In this document: piece after piece, positions 17,070 through 24,308 of the stretch
Layout: each line of letters opens with the position of its first letter
How positions within the stretch are numbered: position 1 is the first letter of the stretch
From: CAJWPI01 sp964571215
GTDB taxonomy: Bacteria; Pseudomonadota; Gammaproteobacteria; Magnimaribacterales; Magnimaribacteraceae
NCBI GenBank assembly: GCA_964571215.1
Contig: CAZMZZ010000014.1
Span: 1-35,072 of the forward strand
Length of the DNA stretch: 35,072 nucleotides
Direction: 5' to 3'
The notes under the pieces: generated by a model
Database searches by the model: none
The model's input: the letters and a program-made list of their open reading frames with translations, nothing else
Told to the model about the DNA's origin: nothing
Position numbers and translations under genes: made by a program

Positions 17070-17854
17070 CCGTTATAGAGCAAGTAAATGCACTTCTGAC
17101 CATTGTACGGAAGGAAATTCATAGATTTACAAGAATCTGGTTACAAACTCTTGTTTCTCCTGCAATCATGATCATTCTTTATTTTGTAACAATAGGAGTC
17201 ATTATTGGCTCAAGAATAGGCGACATGAATGGGTTTCACTTTCTACAGTGGATGGTTCCTGGAATGATAATGATGTCTGTAATCAATAATACCTATTCAA
17301 ACGTCTTATCTTCTTTCTTCAGTATTAAATTTCAGAAAAGCATAGAAGAACTCTTAGTTACCCCTGTTCCTAATTATGTGATTTTAACTGGATGGGTGTT
17401 GGGGGGTGTTGCAAGAGGATTAGTTGTTGCAGTTCTAGTAGCTCTAGTTTCCTTACCTTTTGCAGAATTGCATGTTCAAAACTGGTCTTTAACTATATTA
17501 GTTATAGTTTTGACTTCTGTTTTGTTTTCTACAGGAGGTTTCCTTAACGCTCTCTTTGCTGAATCTTTTGATGATGTATCAATTGTCCCAACATTTATTT
17601 TAACCCCTTTAAGCTACTTAGGAGGCATTTTCTATTCAATAAATATGTTACCAGATTTCTGGAGGACAGTATCTTATGCCAACCCGATTCTTTACATGGT
17701 GAATGCTCTAAGACAAGGAGTGTTAGGAACTTCTGATTTAGTCTCTATGAACATGACAGTACAATTTGCTCTTTTAATGATTCTTTTTTTTATTATTATC
17801 TTATTCAGTCTTAGTTTATGGCTTTTGAAAAGAGGTAAAGGTATTAGGACTTAA
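17066..17854 (+). CDS. yadH: ABC-2 type transporter permease, YadH-like
   Basis: Membrane subunit of the exporter with the YadG-like ATPase. It has 262 residues and six hydrophobic segments: near 32-52, 62-82, 108-132, 140-160, 172-190 and 228-250. The family stretch FLQWMVPGMIMMSVINNTYS, and the conserved FIVPTFILTPLSYLGGIFY-like segment before the fifth helix, mark the ABC-2/YadH group. It overlaps yadG by four bases and precedes queF by two bases. Homodimerisation with two ATPase copies is expected from the family. Confidence 0.87.
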   Translation: MTVIEQVNALLTIVRKEIHRFTRIWLQTLVSPAIMIILYFVTIGVIIGSRIGDMNGFHFLQWMVPGMIMMSVINNTYSNVLSSFFSIKFQKSIEELLVTPVPNYVILTGWVLGGVARGLVVAVLVALVSLPFAELHVQNWSLTILVIVLTSVLFSTGGFLNALFAESFDDVSIVPTFILTPLSYLGGIFYSINMLPDFWRTVSYANPILYMVNALRQGVLGTSDLVSMNMTVQFALLMILFFIIILFSLSLWLLKRGKGIRT

Positions 17855-17856
17855 AT

Positions 17857-18669
17857 TTGAAAGACTTTAGACCCGCACCTGGGAATGATAACCAGGTTCC
17901 TTTATCTTATGATCCAAATTTACTATGTGGATTAGAAAGATTAGAAACCAGGAAAAATTCAAATATACACTTAGAAGATCTTACTTTTTATGGTATGGAC
18001 TCTTGGACTGCTTATGAATTATCCTGGTTAAATAAACAGGGAGTACCAAGAAACGGAATTCTTTATATTTCTTACCCTTGCAGTTCAAAGAACTTTATTG
18101 AATCAAAATCTCTAAAGCTTTATTTAAACTCCTTAAATAATGAACGTTTAGGAGAAGTAAAAGAAATAAAAGATTTAATAAGTAAAGATATTAAAGAATG
18201 CCTATTAGAAGAGGTAGAAATTGAAGTATTAAATGAACCTAGAGAGTTCTTAATACACTCATTAATTATAGATAACTTAGAAATTAAAGAAGAAATTAAT
18301 TTCACTACTCCTAATTCACTTCTGTTAAAAACATCTAAAGAAATCATTAAAGAAAGTTTAACCTGCACAACATTTCGTAGTTTATGCCCTTTATCACAAC
18401 AGCCTGATTGGGCTACTATTCACATCAACTACGAAGGAAACAAACTTAATCGCAAGAGTTTATTTTTATATCTAATGACTTTTAGAGCTTACAAAGCTTT
18501 TCACGAAGTTTGTGTAGAAAAGATTTTTAGTGATTTATTAAAAAGATGTGAATTCCCAAAACTGACAGTTCAAGCAAATTATTTAAGAAGAGGGGGAATA
18601 GAAATAAACCCTTTAAGATCAACCCACAAAGATTTTGATAGAATAGTTTGCCGAGACAAGAGACAGTGA
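17857..18669 (+). CDS. queF: NADPH-dependent 7-cyano-7-deazaguanine reductase QueF
   Basis: Reduces preQ0 to preQ1 with two NADPH in queuosine biosynthesis for tRNA position 34. At 270 residues it is the long bimodular form known from E. coli (282 aa). The QueF motif ESKSLKLYLNS is at 82-92, the catalytic Cys177 in FRSLCPLSQQPDW with Asp184 following, and FHEVCVEKI (215-223) supplies the conserved His/Glu. The C-terminus YLRRGGIEINPLRS is diagnostic. The start is TTG 17857, two bases after yadH; agga just upstream can act as binding site. It has no queC, queD or queE beside it, so the pathway is scattered or the precursor is imported. Confidence 0.92.
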   Translation: MKDFRPAPGNDNQVPLSYDPNLLCGLERLETRKNSNIHLEDLTFYGMDSWTAYELSWLNKQGVPRNGILYISYPCSSKNFIESKSLKLYLNSLNNERLGEVKEIKDLISKDIKECLLEEVEIEVLNEPREFLIHSLIIDNLEIKEEINFTTPNSLLLKTSKEIIKESLTCTTFRSLCPLSQQPDWATIHINYEGNKLNRKSLFLYLMTFRAYKAFHEVCVEKIFSDLLKRCEFPKLTVQANYLRRGGIEINPLRSTHKDFDRIVCRDKRQ

Positions 18670-18670
18670 T

Positions 18671-19759
18671 ATGCAGAATTTACTAAAGATTTCTTTACTA
18701 TTTCTTTCTTGTTTAATTCTTTCTAACTGTAGTTCAGGGAAAATTAAAAATATTATTGGTTGCGAATCAGATGATATTCTTCAAGTATATTGTGGTTTTC
18801 AAAACCCAGAAGATATTGTTGTGTTGCCTGATAATAAGCATCTACTAGTTTCAGAATTTGGTTCAATCACCCCTATTAGTCCAAAAACTATTTTTGGTAA
18901 CCTTTCTTTATTAGATACTCAGACCGGTGAGAAAAAATCTCTCAATATTACACTTGGGAAATCTGAGTGGGGGGACTCAGATTGTAAGAGAGAATCTTTA
19001 GAGTTTTCCCCTCATGGCATTGATTTTACAACTAGAATTGATGGACGATACCAACTAGGAATTGTTAACCATCTACCAGAAGAGACTATAGAAATGTTTG
19101 AGTTAATTAAAAGAGATTCTTTGTGGGAGTTGCAATGGAAGGGATGTACTCAAGCTCCAGAAATGGCTTATTTTAATGATTTGGCATTAAAAAGAGATGG
19201 TTCTTTTTATGCTTCGCATATGTACGATATTGATTTATCTTATTGGACATTACTATTTATTTCCTTTACCAAACCTGAAACTGGTTTTGTTTATGAATGG
19301 AATCAATTTAGTGGCTTCTCTAAGTTACCTAATACTGAAGGATCCTTTCCCAATGGAATCGAGCTTTCCCTTGATGAAAAGAATCTTTTTATTAATTATG
19401 TACTTGATTATAAGACCTCTAAATTTAATTTAGAGACTCTGGAAGAGGAAACATATCATCTCAGCACAGGATCACCAGATAACTCACACATAGTTGAAGA
19501 TTTTATTTGGGTTGCTACACAAGATTTTTCTGGTTTGGATCTAATGTTTTGTGATGAAACAGTAATCCAATGCCCTTTACCTTTTACTGTTTTTAAATTA
19601 AGGCAGTCAGATCTCTCTGAAGTAATGAAGATATCTTTTAAAGACACTGTAATGGGTGTCGCAACTGTCGCAGTACCTCTAAGAAATAAACTCTGGATGG
19701 GTTCTTTTCACGGCGATAGAGTTGTAAGCTATGATATTGATCTTGATGGAGAGGGTTAA
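18671..19759 (+). CDS. paraoxonase-like (PON/SMP-30 fold) lipoprotein, probable lactonase/esterase
   Basis: A predicted lipoprotein: the signal peptide ends in the lipobox LSNC, so Cys20 would carry lipid. The remaining 340 residues read like the calcium-dependent six-bladed propeller of serum paraoxonases. SPHGI supplies His115, LGIVNH supplies His134, YFNDLA supplies Asn169, FPNGIELS supplies Asn228, and SPDNSH supplies Asp270-Asn271. These correspond, nearly number for number, with human PON1 His115/His134 and calcium ligands Asn168, Asn224, Asp269 and Asn270. PON enzymes hydrolyse lactones and aryl esters. Whether this one degrades homoserine lactones is unknown. It sits one base after queF and three bases before the MORN gene. 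Confidence 0.75.
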   Translation: MQNLLKISLLFLSCLILSNCSSGKIKNIIGCESDDILQVYCGFQNPEDIVVLPDNKHLLVSEFGSITPISPKTIFGNLSLLDTQTGEKKSLNITLGKSEWGDSDCKRESLEFSPHGIDFTTRIDGRYQLGIVNHLPEETIEMFELIKRDSLWELQWKGCTQAPEMAYFNDLALKRDGSFYASHMYDIDLSYWTLLFISFTKPETGFVYEWNQFSGFSKLPNTEGSFPNGIELSLDEKNLFINYVLDYKTSKFNLETLEEETYHLSTGSPDNSHIVEDFIWVATQDFSGLDLMFCDETVIQCPLPFTVFKLRQSDLSEVMKISFKDTVMGVATVAVPLRNKLWMGSFHGDRVVSYDIDLDGEG

Positions 19760-19762
19760 GTT

Positions 19763-20341
19763 ATGATTTTTGCTTCAAAAGCATTGGCAAGAAAAATACT
19801 TTTCAGTATTTTTCTACTTCTCTCTTTTTCTAAGCTTAGTTCCCTTCCTTTATGCCCTGAAGATCATACTGAAGTATGGGACGATTGTTTTGGTTCTTAT
19901 CTTTATGACGGAGGTGAAATGTATTCAGGTGATTGGAAGGATAATTTATACCACGGCAACGGAGTGTTTTTTTATCAGAATGGGGATAGATATATTGGGG
20001 AATGGAAAAAAGATATCCCTGACGGTACAGGTACTTATACCTATAAGAATGGAGATGTTTACGTGGGAGATTGGAAAAATGGTAAGAGACATGGAGAAGG
20101 TTCCTATGCTCATAAAGTTTCTGAATGGGAAAGTGATCTTTATGTAGGTGAATTTATAGACGACAAAAAAGAAGGAGTAGGTCTTTATACGTTTACAGAT
20201 GGAGTCCGTTATTATGGTTCATTCCAAAAAGACCAAATGCACGGAAAAGGAATATTCCTTTACCTTGACAGTACAAGTGTGAAAGTAGAATGTGAGAAAG
20301 ATACTTGCCGAGAAGTATATGAATCTTCAGATGTAGAATAA
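19763..20341 (+). CDS. secreted MORN-repeat protein
   Basis: A 192-residue protein with a hydrophobic N-terminal segment (about residues 10-27) that should export it. Five MORN-type repeats follow, each opening with a Y.G.W/F core: MYSGDWKDN, RYIGEWKKD, VYVGDWKNG, LYVGEFIDD and RYYGSFQKD. Each continues with G.G....NGD. MORN repeats form an elongated beta-sheet often used in protein or lipid contacts; no enzymatic part is present. Two cysteine pairs (LCPEDHTEVWDDC near the start, CEKDTC near the end) flank the repeats, consistent with an oxidising periplasm. It is the last gene of the 15085-20341 run and faces a small secreted protein gene tail-to-tail. Confidence 0.82.
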   Translation: MIFASKALARKILFSIFLLLSFSKLSSLPLCPEDHTEVWDDCFGSYLYDGGEMYSGDWKDNLYHGNGVFFYQNGDRYIGEWKKDIPDGTGTYTYKNGDVYVGDWKNGKRHGEGSYAHKVSEWESDLYVGEFIDDKKEGVGLYTFTDGVRYYGSFQKDQMHGKGIFLYLDSTSVKVECEKDTCREVYESSDVE

Positions 20342-20347
20342 ACCGAA

Positions 20348-20611
20348 CTAATTAGTGCACTTTATCCCCCTTCCTCTATCATCAAGTATTTGAACCATGC
20401 TTGAAGTCTGGCTTTCTCCTAAATAGTCACCTCCTGTTCTTACAACTCTACTATTTTGATAGATAGCAAATTTGTAATCTTCTATACAAAGGACATGTAT
20501 TATTCCAGCTCTAGGATCATCCCCAAAGACCAATCTAGTAGTGACGGTGTCATCTGCTAAAAAGAAGCTTGAGGTAAAAAGAATTGTTAGAAATAAGGTT
20601 ATTTTTTTCAT
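20348..20611 (-). CDS. small secreted protein, 87 aa
   Basis: No family recognised. A clear signal peptide (MKKITLFLTILFTSSFFLAD) suggests cleavage near residue 19 and a mature protein of about 68 residues in the periplasm or outside. It has two cysteines, in VLCIEDY and GIKCTN, that could form one disulfide. Its stop lies six bases from the MORN gene stop on the other strand. A purine-rich ggagt just before ATG 20611 on the minus strand can serve as binding site. The MKK signal and even composition argue that it is a real gene rather than a chance frame. Confidence 0.65.
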   Translation of the reverse strand: MKKITLFLTILFTSSFFLADDTVTTRLVFGDDPRAGIIHVLCIEDYKFAIYQNSRVVRTGGDYLGESQTSSMVQILDDRGRGIKCTN

Positions 20612-20716
20612 AGTAAACTCCTTAATTCTTATCCTACGATATTAAATTAATCTTTTACAACTTTATTTACAATTCTTCTTTTTGTCTTACTTCCTTTAAA
20701 ATTAGAAAAATTTTTA

Positions 20717-20771
20717 GGAGAGGTGGCAGAGTGGTTGAATGCGCTCGCTTGGAAAGCGTGTAAGGGTTAAC
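20717..20771 (+). repeat. 55-base contig-end duplicate carrying the 5' part of tRNA-Ser (gap 2)
   Basis: These bases equal 20872-20926 exactly and cover the acceptor, D-arm and anticodon arm of tRNA-Ser up to the variable arm. They stop at an N run. They are best read as the overlapping end of one contig, not as a second, truncated tRNA gene. Confidence 0.93.
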
Positions 20772-20871
20772 NNNNNNNNNNNNNNNNNNNNNNNNNNNNN
20801 NNNNNNNNNNNNNNNNNNNNNNNNNNNNNNNNNNNNNNNNNNNNNNNNNNNNNNNNNNNNNNNNNNNNNNN
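20772..20871. other. assembly gap of 100 N
   Basis: Exactly 100 undetermined bases, flanked on both sides by the same 55 bases, as at 3383-3482. The likely true gap size is minus 55, that is, no sequence is missing. From 20612 to 20994 there is otherwise only the tRNA and its AT-rich leader. Confidence 0.96.
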
Positions 20872-20961
20872 GGAGAGGTGGCAGAGTGGTTGAATGCGCT
20901 CGCTTGGAAAGCGTGTAAGGGTTAACCCCCTTCGAGGGTTCGAATCCCTCTCTCTCCGCCA
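20872..20961 (+). tRNA. tRNA-Ser (GGA)
   Basis: A complete class II tRNA of 90 bases with encoded CCA. The acceptor GGAGAGG pairs with TCTCTCC (last pair G-T), the D-stem GCA/TGC is present, the anticodon loop TTGGAAA gives GGA (reads UCC/UCU), there is a long variable arm, and the T-arm is GAGGG TTCGAAT CCCTC. The anticodon stem CTCGC/GCGTG contains one T-T mismatch at its second pair, which is unusual. After collapsing the assembly gap its leader is the AT-rich sequence at 20640-20716. I see no convincing promoter hexamers there. Confidence 0.93.
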
Positions 20962-20994
20962 GAAATTATTTTATTCTTATAAAAAAGAAATTAA

Positions 20995-22992
20995 ATGAAT
21001 AGAAAAGAAAGTCTAATAATAATTACTCTTCTTTTGATATTAACCAATTGTGGTGGTGGAGGAGGTGGTGGAGACAATACAACAGAAATGTTGCCTACAC
21101 CTTCATCGGCCAATCCTAATACATCTTCTTCTACTGGTAATGCTTGTATCGTTAGTTCTTCAGGAGCGCCAGCTATAACTCAACAAAAAACTTGGAGACA
21201 TTACTCTTCTGACCAATTTTCTTCTAGATACTTAGATTCTGATAAATTATCAGCATCTAATTTCTCTGATTTAACAATTGAATGGAGATGGGTTGCCCCT
21301 AGTGAAGAATTAATGGATTCAGATCCTAATTTATTAGCAAATAGAAATGCTGCTACTCCTATCATGATAAATGGAGTTTTGTATACAACCTCTCAATTCA
21401 ATCATGTTAATGCTATTAATGCAGAGACTGGCCAAGAAATTTGGGAATTTAATCCTTTATCTTATTTGCAAGGGTCTGCTGTAAATCATGGATGGATTCA
21501 TAGAGGGTTAGCTTATTGGGAAAAAGATGAAGACAAAAGGATACTTGTCGGAACCTTAGATGGATATTTATATAGTCTTGATGCTTGTACAGGTAAAGAA
21601 GATATGCAATTTGGAAGCAGGGGAAGAATTAATTTAAAAGAAGGGTTGGGGCGACCAATAAATGATGCAAGATTTTTTGGCGTAAATGCTCCACCTTTAG
21701 TGTGTAAAGATACTGTTATTGTAGGATCATCAATACTTGATTGGCCAGATGGAGCAGATACTCTCCCACCAGGTGATGTAAGAGCTTATGATATTTTAAC
21801 TGGACAGCTAAAATGGCAATTTCATGTAATACCTCATAAAGGAGAGTACGGTGAAGAAACTTGGAAAGATAACAGCAATCTCAATGCAGCAGGTATAAAC
21901 GTTTGGTCAACCTTTAGTTGCGATCAAGAATTAGGAATTGTTTATTTACCTACTTCTACGCCTACCAACGATCATTGGGGAGGAGATCGATTAGGAGATA
22001 ACTTATTTAGTGAATCCATAGTTGCACTGAATATCGATAATGGTGAAAGAGTATGGCATTTTCAAACTGTTCATCATGGTTTATGGGATTATGATTTACC
22101 TGCTGCTCCTAACCTTTTAGATATAGAAACATCAAATGGAACAGAGAGGTTATTAGCCCAAGTAACCAAGCAAGCATTCTTATTTGTTTTAAACAGAGAA
22201 AATGGTCAACCTAAATGGTCTATAAATGAAATGCCTGTACCTCAGTCTTTTTTGATAGGAGAAGAGACATCTGCTACTCAACCTTTTCCTAGTAAACCTT
22301 TACCTTTTGATCACCAGGGGATCAACATGGATAATTTAATAGACTTTACTCCTGAACTTAGAGATCAAGCTTTAGAATTAATTTCTGAATGGGATTATGG
22401 AGATCTTTACCTCCCTCCAAGCCAAAGAGGTTCGGTAGCTGTTCCTGGTATTGGGGGTGGAGCAAGTTGGTCGGGTGCTACCTTTCATCCAGAGAAGGGG
22501 ATTATTTATGTTCCATCTGTGACTTGGCCCTTTGTAACTAAAATTGAGAGGAGTGGTTTACAAACACTTCAAAACAGAGATTTTATTAATGGGCCTGCAG
22601 GATTACCCCTAATGAAACCTCCCTATAGCAGAGTTACAGCCATTTCGATGGACTCAGGTGAGCATTTATGGGTAAAAGCTATTGGAAGGGGCTATGAAAA
22701 TAATTCCGCAATCTCACATCTTGATATTACCGAAGATTTAGGAGCGCTTCAGCGAATTCATGCCATAACTACAAGGAATCTTCTAATTACAGGACAGCAA
22801 AGCTTAAGTGCATTCAATTTAGATAATGGAGAAAAAGTTGGAGAGATAAGTGTTCCTACAAATTTAGTACAAGGTAATTTAATGGCTTATGAACTTAATA
22901 ATAAATTTTTTATCGTAATTCCAGTTGGAGGAGCAGAGAATACAAGGGGAAAGCCCTCAGAGCTAATTGCATTCTCTTTAGGAGACCAATAG
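20995..22992 (+). CDS. PQQ-dependent dehydrogenase (membrane glucose dehydrogenase-like) lipoprotein
   Basis: A quinoprotein with an eight-bladed PQQ propeller, anchored as a lipoprotein: lipobox LTNC with Cys19, followed by a run of seven glycines as a flexible linker. The propeller resembles membrane glucose dehydrogenase. It has TPTNDHWGGDRLGDN (the catalytic Asp region, PDFWGGDRP in GDH), VWHFQTVHHGLWDYDLPAAP, and VTKQAFLFVLNRENGQP with the conserved lysine. The five-helix membrane domain of E. coli Gcd (about 150 aa) is missing, so electrons must leave by another acceptor. At 665 aa the length fits a stand-alone propeller. The substrate may be a sugar or an alcohol. The gene starts 33 bases after tRNA-Ser. 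Confidence 0.82.
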   Translation: MNRKESLIIITLLLILTNCGGGGGGGDNTTEMLPTPSSANPNTSSSTGNACIVSSSGAPAITQQKTWRHYSSDQFSSRYLDSDKLSASNFSDLTIEWRWVAPSEELMDSDPNLLANRNAATPIMINGVLYTTSQFNHVNAINAETGQEIWEFNPLSYLQGSAVNHGWIHRGLAYWEKDEDKRILVGTLDGYLYSLDACTGKEDMQFGSRGRINLKEGLGRPINDARFFGVNAPPLVCKDTVIVGSSILDWPDGADTLPPGDVRAYDILTGQLKWQFHVIPHKGEYGEETWKDNSNLNAAGINVWSTFSCDQELGIVYLPTSTPTNDHWGGDRLGDNLFSESIVALNIDNGERVWHFQTVHHGLWDYDLPAAPNLLDIETSNGTERLLAQVTKQAFLFVLNRENGQPKWSINEMPVPQSFLIGEETSATQPFPSKPLPFDHQGINMDNLIDFTPELRDQALELISEWDYGDLYLPPSQRGSVAVPGIGGGASWSGATFHPEKGIIYVPSVTWPFVTKIERSGLQTLQNRDFINGPAGLPLMKPPYSRVTAISMDSGEHLWVKAIGRGYENNSAISHLDITEDLGALQRIHAITTRNLLITGQQSLSAFNLDNGEKVGEISVPTNLVQGNLMAYELNNKFFIVIPVGGAENTRGKPSELIAFSLGDQ

Positions 22993-23045
22993 CTCTTTCT
23001 TTTATATAAGAATTTTGTTTAATATAGTCCTATTTGGAGAAAAGT

Positions 23046-23483
23046 ATGGAAAGATTTAATCGATTGTTAAAAAACTTGGCCTCACCTTTTAAAAACTATA
23101 GCCATTGGTTATTAAGATTGGGAGTAGGTGTCTCCTTTTTCTTACATGGTTTTGGTAAGTTGCCTATAAGTGAAGGTTTTGTAGGATGGTTATCCTCAAA
23201 AGGAGTTCCTGCGGCTAGCACTATGGCTCATTTAGTTGCCTGGGGAGAGATCTTAGCTGGAATTTTCATTATTTTAGGCGGCTTCTTAACGGGAGCTCTT
23301 GGCAATATACTAACAAGAGTATCAGGAGGTGCTATAGCAGTGATTATGGTTTGTGCAATTCTCATAGCACATTCCCATTGGGCACTATTCTTTGGTGAGC
23401 GTGGAGAAGTGCTTTTTACAAGCGAACAGATCTTTTTATTGTTATTGGGAATTTACTTTGCAATACAAGGAAATAAAGATTAG
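23046..23483 (+). CDS. DoxX family membrane protein
   Basis: A four-helix DoxX-type inner-membrane protein, 145 aa. The family pattern LLRLGVGVSFFLHGFGKL opens the first helix, followed by HLVAWGEILAGIFIILG in the second and a C-terminal helix LLLLGIYFAIQG. DoxX proteins are associated with quinone or thiol redox functions, poorly defined. I place the start at ATG 23046 because GGAGA at 23036-23040 sits at the right distance; the in-frame TTG at 23034 would have no binding site. The quinoprotein gene upstream and SRPBCC gene downstream (12 bases) lie on the same strand. Confidence 0.82.
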   Translation: MERFNRLLKNLASPFKNYSHWLLRLGVGVSFFLHGFGKLPISEGFVGWLSSKGVPAASTMAHLVAWGEILAGIFIILGGFLTGALGNILTRVSGGAIAVIMVCAILIAHSHWALFFGERGEVLFTSEQIFLLLLGIYFAIQGNKD

Positions 23484-23495
23484 TTAAGTCTGTTT

Positions 23496-23885
23496 ATGGA
23501 ACCCTTAATAGTTTCAGAACCTTACCCATATAAAATAGATTTAGCTTGGGAAATAATAAGCGATTTAAAACGTAGTGACTGGGTTCCTGGAGTTAACAGT
23601 ATAATTCTTAATGGTGATGTACGATCATTTACTATGGAAGGAATGGGAAAGATAAAAGAAAAAATCCTTCTTTGTGATGATCAAAAAAAGATTCTACAGT
23701 ATTCTGCAATTCAGACTTCTATACCCATAGACCATCATCTTGCAACTATTGAATTAGCAGAAATTCAAGAAGGCTTTATTCTTAAATGGACAACTGAAAT
23801 AGAGCCTGCTAAATATATTTCTGCTTTAGAACAAAGTGTTCTTATGGCCCTAAAGGAATTACACAAGGTACTTAAAGGAATATAG
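23496..23885 (+). CDS. SRPBCC (START/Bet v1-like) family protein
   Basis: A 129-residue protein with the helix-grip pattern of the SRPBCC superfamily. The opening strand is SEPYPYKIDLAWEIISDLKR with the typical start of the first short helices, then SDWVPGVNSIIL, a set of strands (residues 45-100) and a closing long helix (about 108-128). Proteins of this type bind small hydrophobic ligands or act as polyketide cyclase-like enzymes. No catalytic residues can be named. It lies 12 bases after doxX-like and 81 bases before csrA. Confidence 0.72.
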   Translation: MEPLIVSEPYPYKIDLAWEIISDLKRSDWVPGVNSIILNGDVRSFTMEGMGKIKEKILLCDDQKKILQYSAIQTSIPIDHHLATIELAEIQEGFILKWTTEIEPAKYISALEQSVLMALKELHKVLKGI

Positions 23886-23956
23886 GCTTTCTTAGTTCAT
23901 CAATAGCTGATAAGGTCAGTAATTGAGATGTTTTAGAGTGTGTATTTTCATATTCT

Positions 23957-23965
23957 GGGGAGGAG
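23957..23965 (+). promoter_or_regulatory. csrA ribosome binding site with GGA motifs
   Basis: The sequence ggggaggag precedes ATG 23967 and decides that start. It contains two overlapping-range GGA triplets, the core recognised by CsrA itself. Repression by its own product is known in E. coli; here it is inferred from the motif. Confidence 0.5.
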
Positions 23966-23966
23966 T

Positions 23967-24149
23967 ATGCTTGTTTTAAGCCGAAGGAAAGATGAATCTC
24001 TGTTTATTGGTGAAGATATCAGAGTAACTATCCTTGATATAAGGGGAGGTCAAGTAAGGGTAGGAATTACTGCCCCTGAATCAATTAAGGTATTTAGAGA
24101 AGAGGTCTACGATCGAATAAAGTATGACAACGGAAATGAAGAAAATTAG
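23967..24149 (+). CDS. csrA: carbon storage regulator CsrA
   Basis: A homodimeric RNA-binding regulator that binds GGA motifs in mRNA leaders and controls translation and decay. The 60-residue protein begins MLVLSRRKDESLFIGEDI and carries the RNA-contact segment APESIKVFREEVYDRI, with the key Arg44 retained (E. coli VHREE is VFREE here). ATG 23967 is chosen over an in-frame GTG at 23940 because of family length and the strong site ggggaggag at 23957-23965. That site itself holds two GGA motifs, so autoregulation is possible. tRNA-Arg(ACG) follows, as in many gammaproteobacteria. Confidence 0.95.
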   Translation: MLVLSRRKDESLFIGEDIRVTILDIRGGQVRVGITAPESIKVFREEVYDRIKYDNGNEEN

Positions 24150-24199
24150 TTTTTTTTATTATTAACTTTTTTTGTAAGATTAAGTTTTTTATAAGTAAT

Positions 24200-24205
24200 T
24201 ATAAT
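24200..24205 (+). promoter_or_regulatory. -10 element for tRNA-Arg
   Basis: TATAAT lies with its end 8 bases before the first base of the tRNA, so transcription would begin at or just before the mature 5' end. A matching -35 is poor: TTGTAA at 24172-24177 is 22 bases away. The tRNA may also be made by read-through from csrA. Confidence 0.45.
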
Positions 24206-24213
24206 TAGTTTAT

Positions 24214-24290
24214 GGGCCTGTAGCTCATTTGGATAGAGCGCTCGGCTACGAACTGAGAGGTAGAGGGTTCAACTCCTTCCAGGCCCGCCA
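24214..24290 (+). tRNA. tRNA-Arg (ACG)
   Basis: A 77-base tRNA with encoded CCA. The acceptor is GGGCCTG/CAGGCCC, the D-arm is standard, the anticodon stem CTCGG/CTGAG surrounds loop CTACGAA giving ACG (read as inosine after TadA editing), and the T-arm is GAGGG TTCAACT CCTTC. It lies 64 bases after csrA. The csrA/tRNA-Arg linkage is a familiar gammaproteobacterial arrangement. Confidence 0.95.
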
Positions 24291-24308
24291 TGTTTAGGAA
24301 AGATAAAA

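Noticed and set aside
19770..20147. Plus-strand open frame of 125 codons.
   Set aside because: It is a shifted reading of the MORN gene, whose repeats are clear in the other frame.
20347..20356. Ten-base palindrome ACTAATTAGT between convergent genes.
   Set aside because: Too short and AT-rich to support as a terminator or operator.
20717..20961. Two tandem tRNA-Ser genes, the first truncated.
   Set aside because: The 55 identical bases end exactly at an N run and match the same overlap length as the other gap; contig overlap explains it better.
23034..23045. TTG start giving DoxX four more residues.
   Set aside because: The GGAGA site at 23036-23040 would lie inside that coding sequence and fits ATG 23046.
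23940..23966. GTG start giving CsrA nine more residues.
   Set aside because: CsrA proteins begin with ML(V/I)L, and a strong ribosome binding site sits just before ATG 23967.
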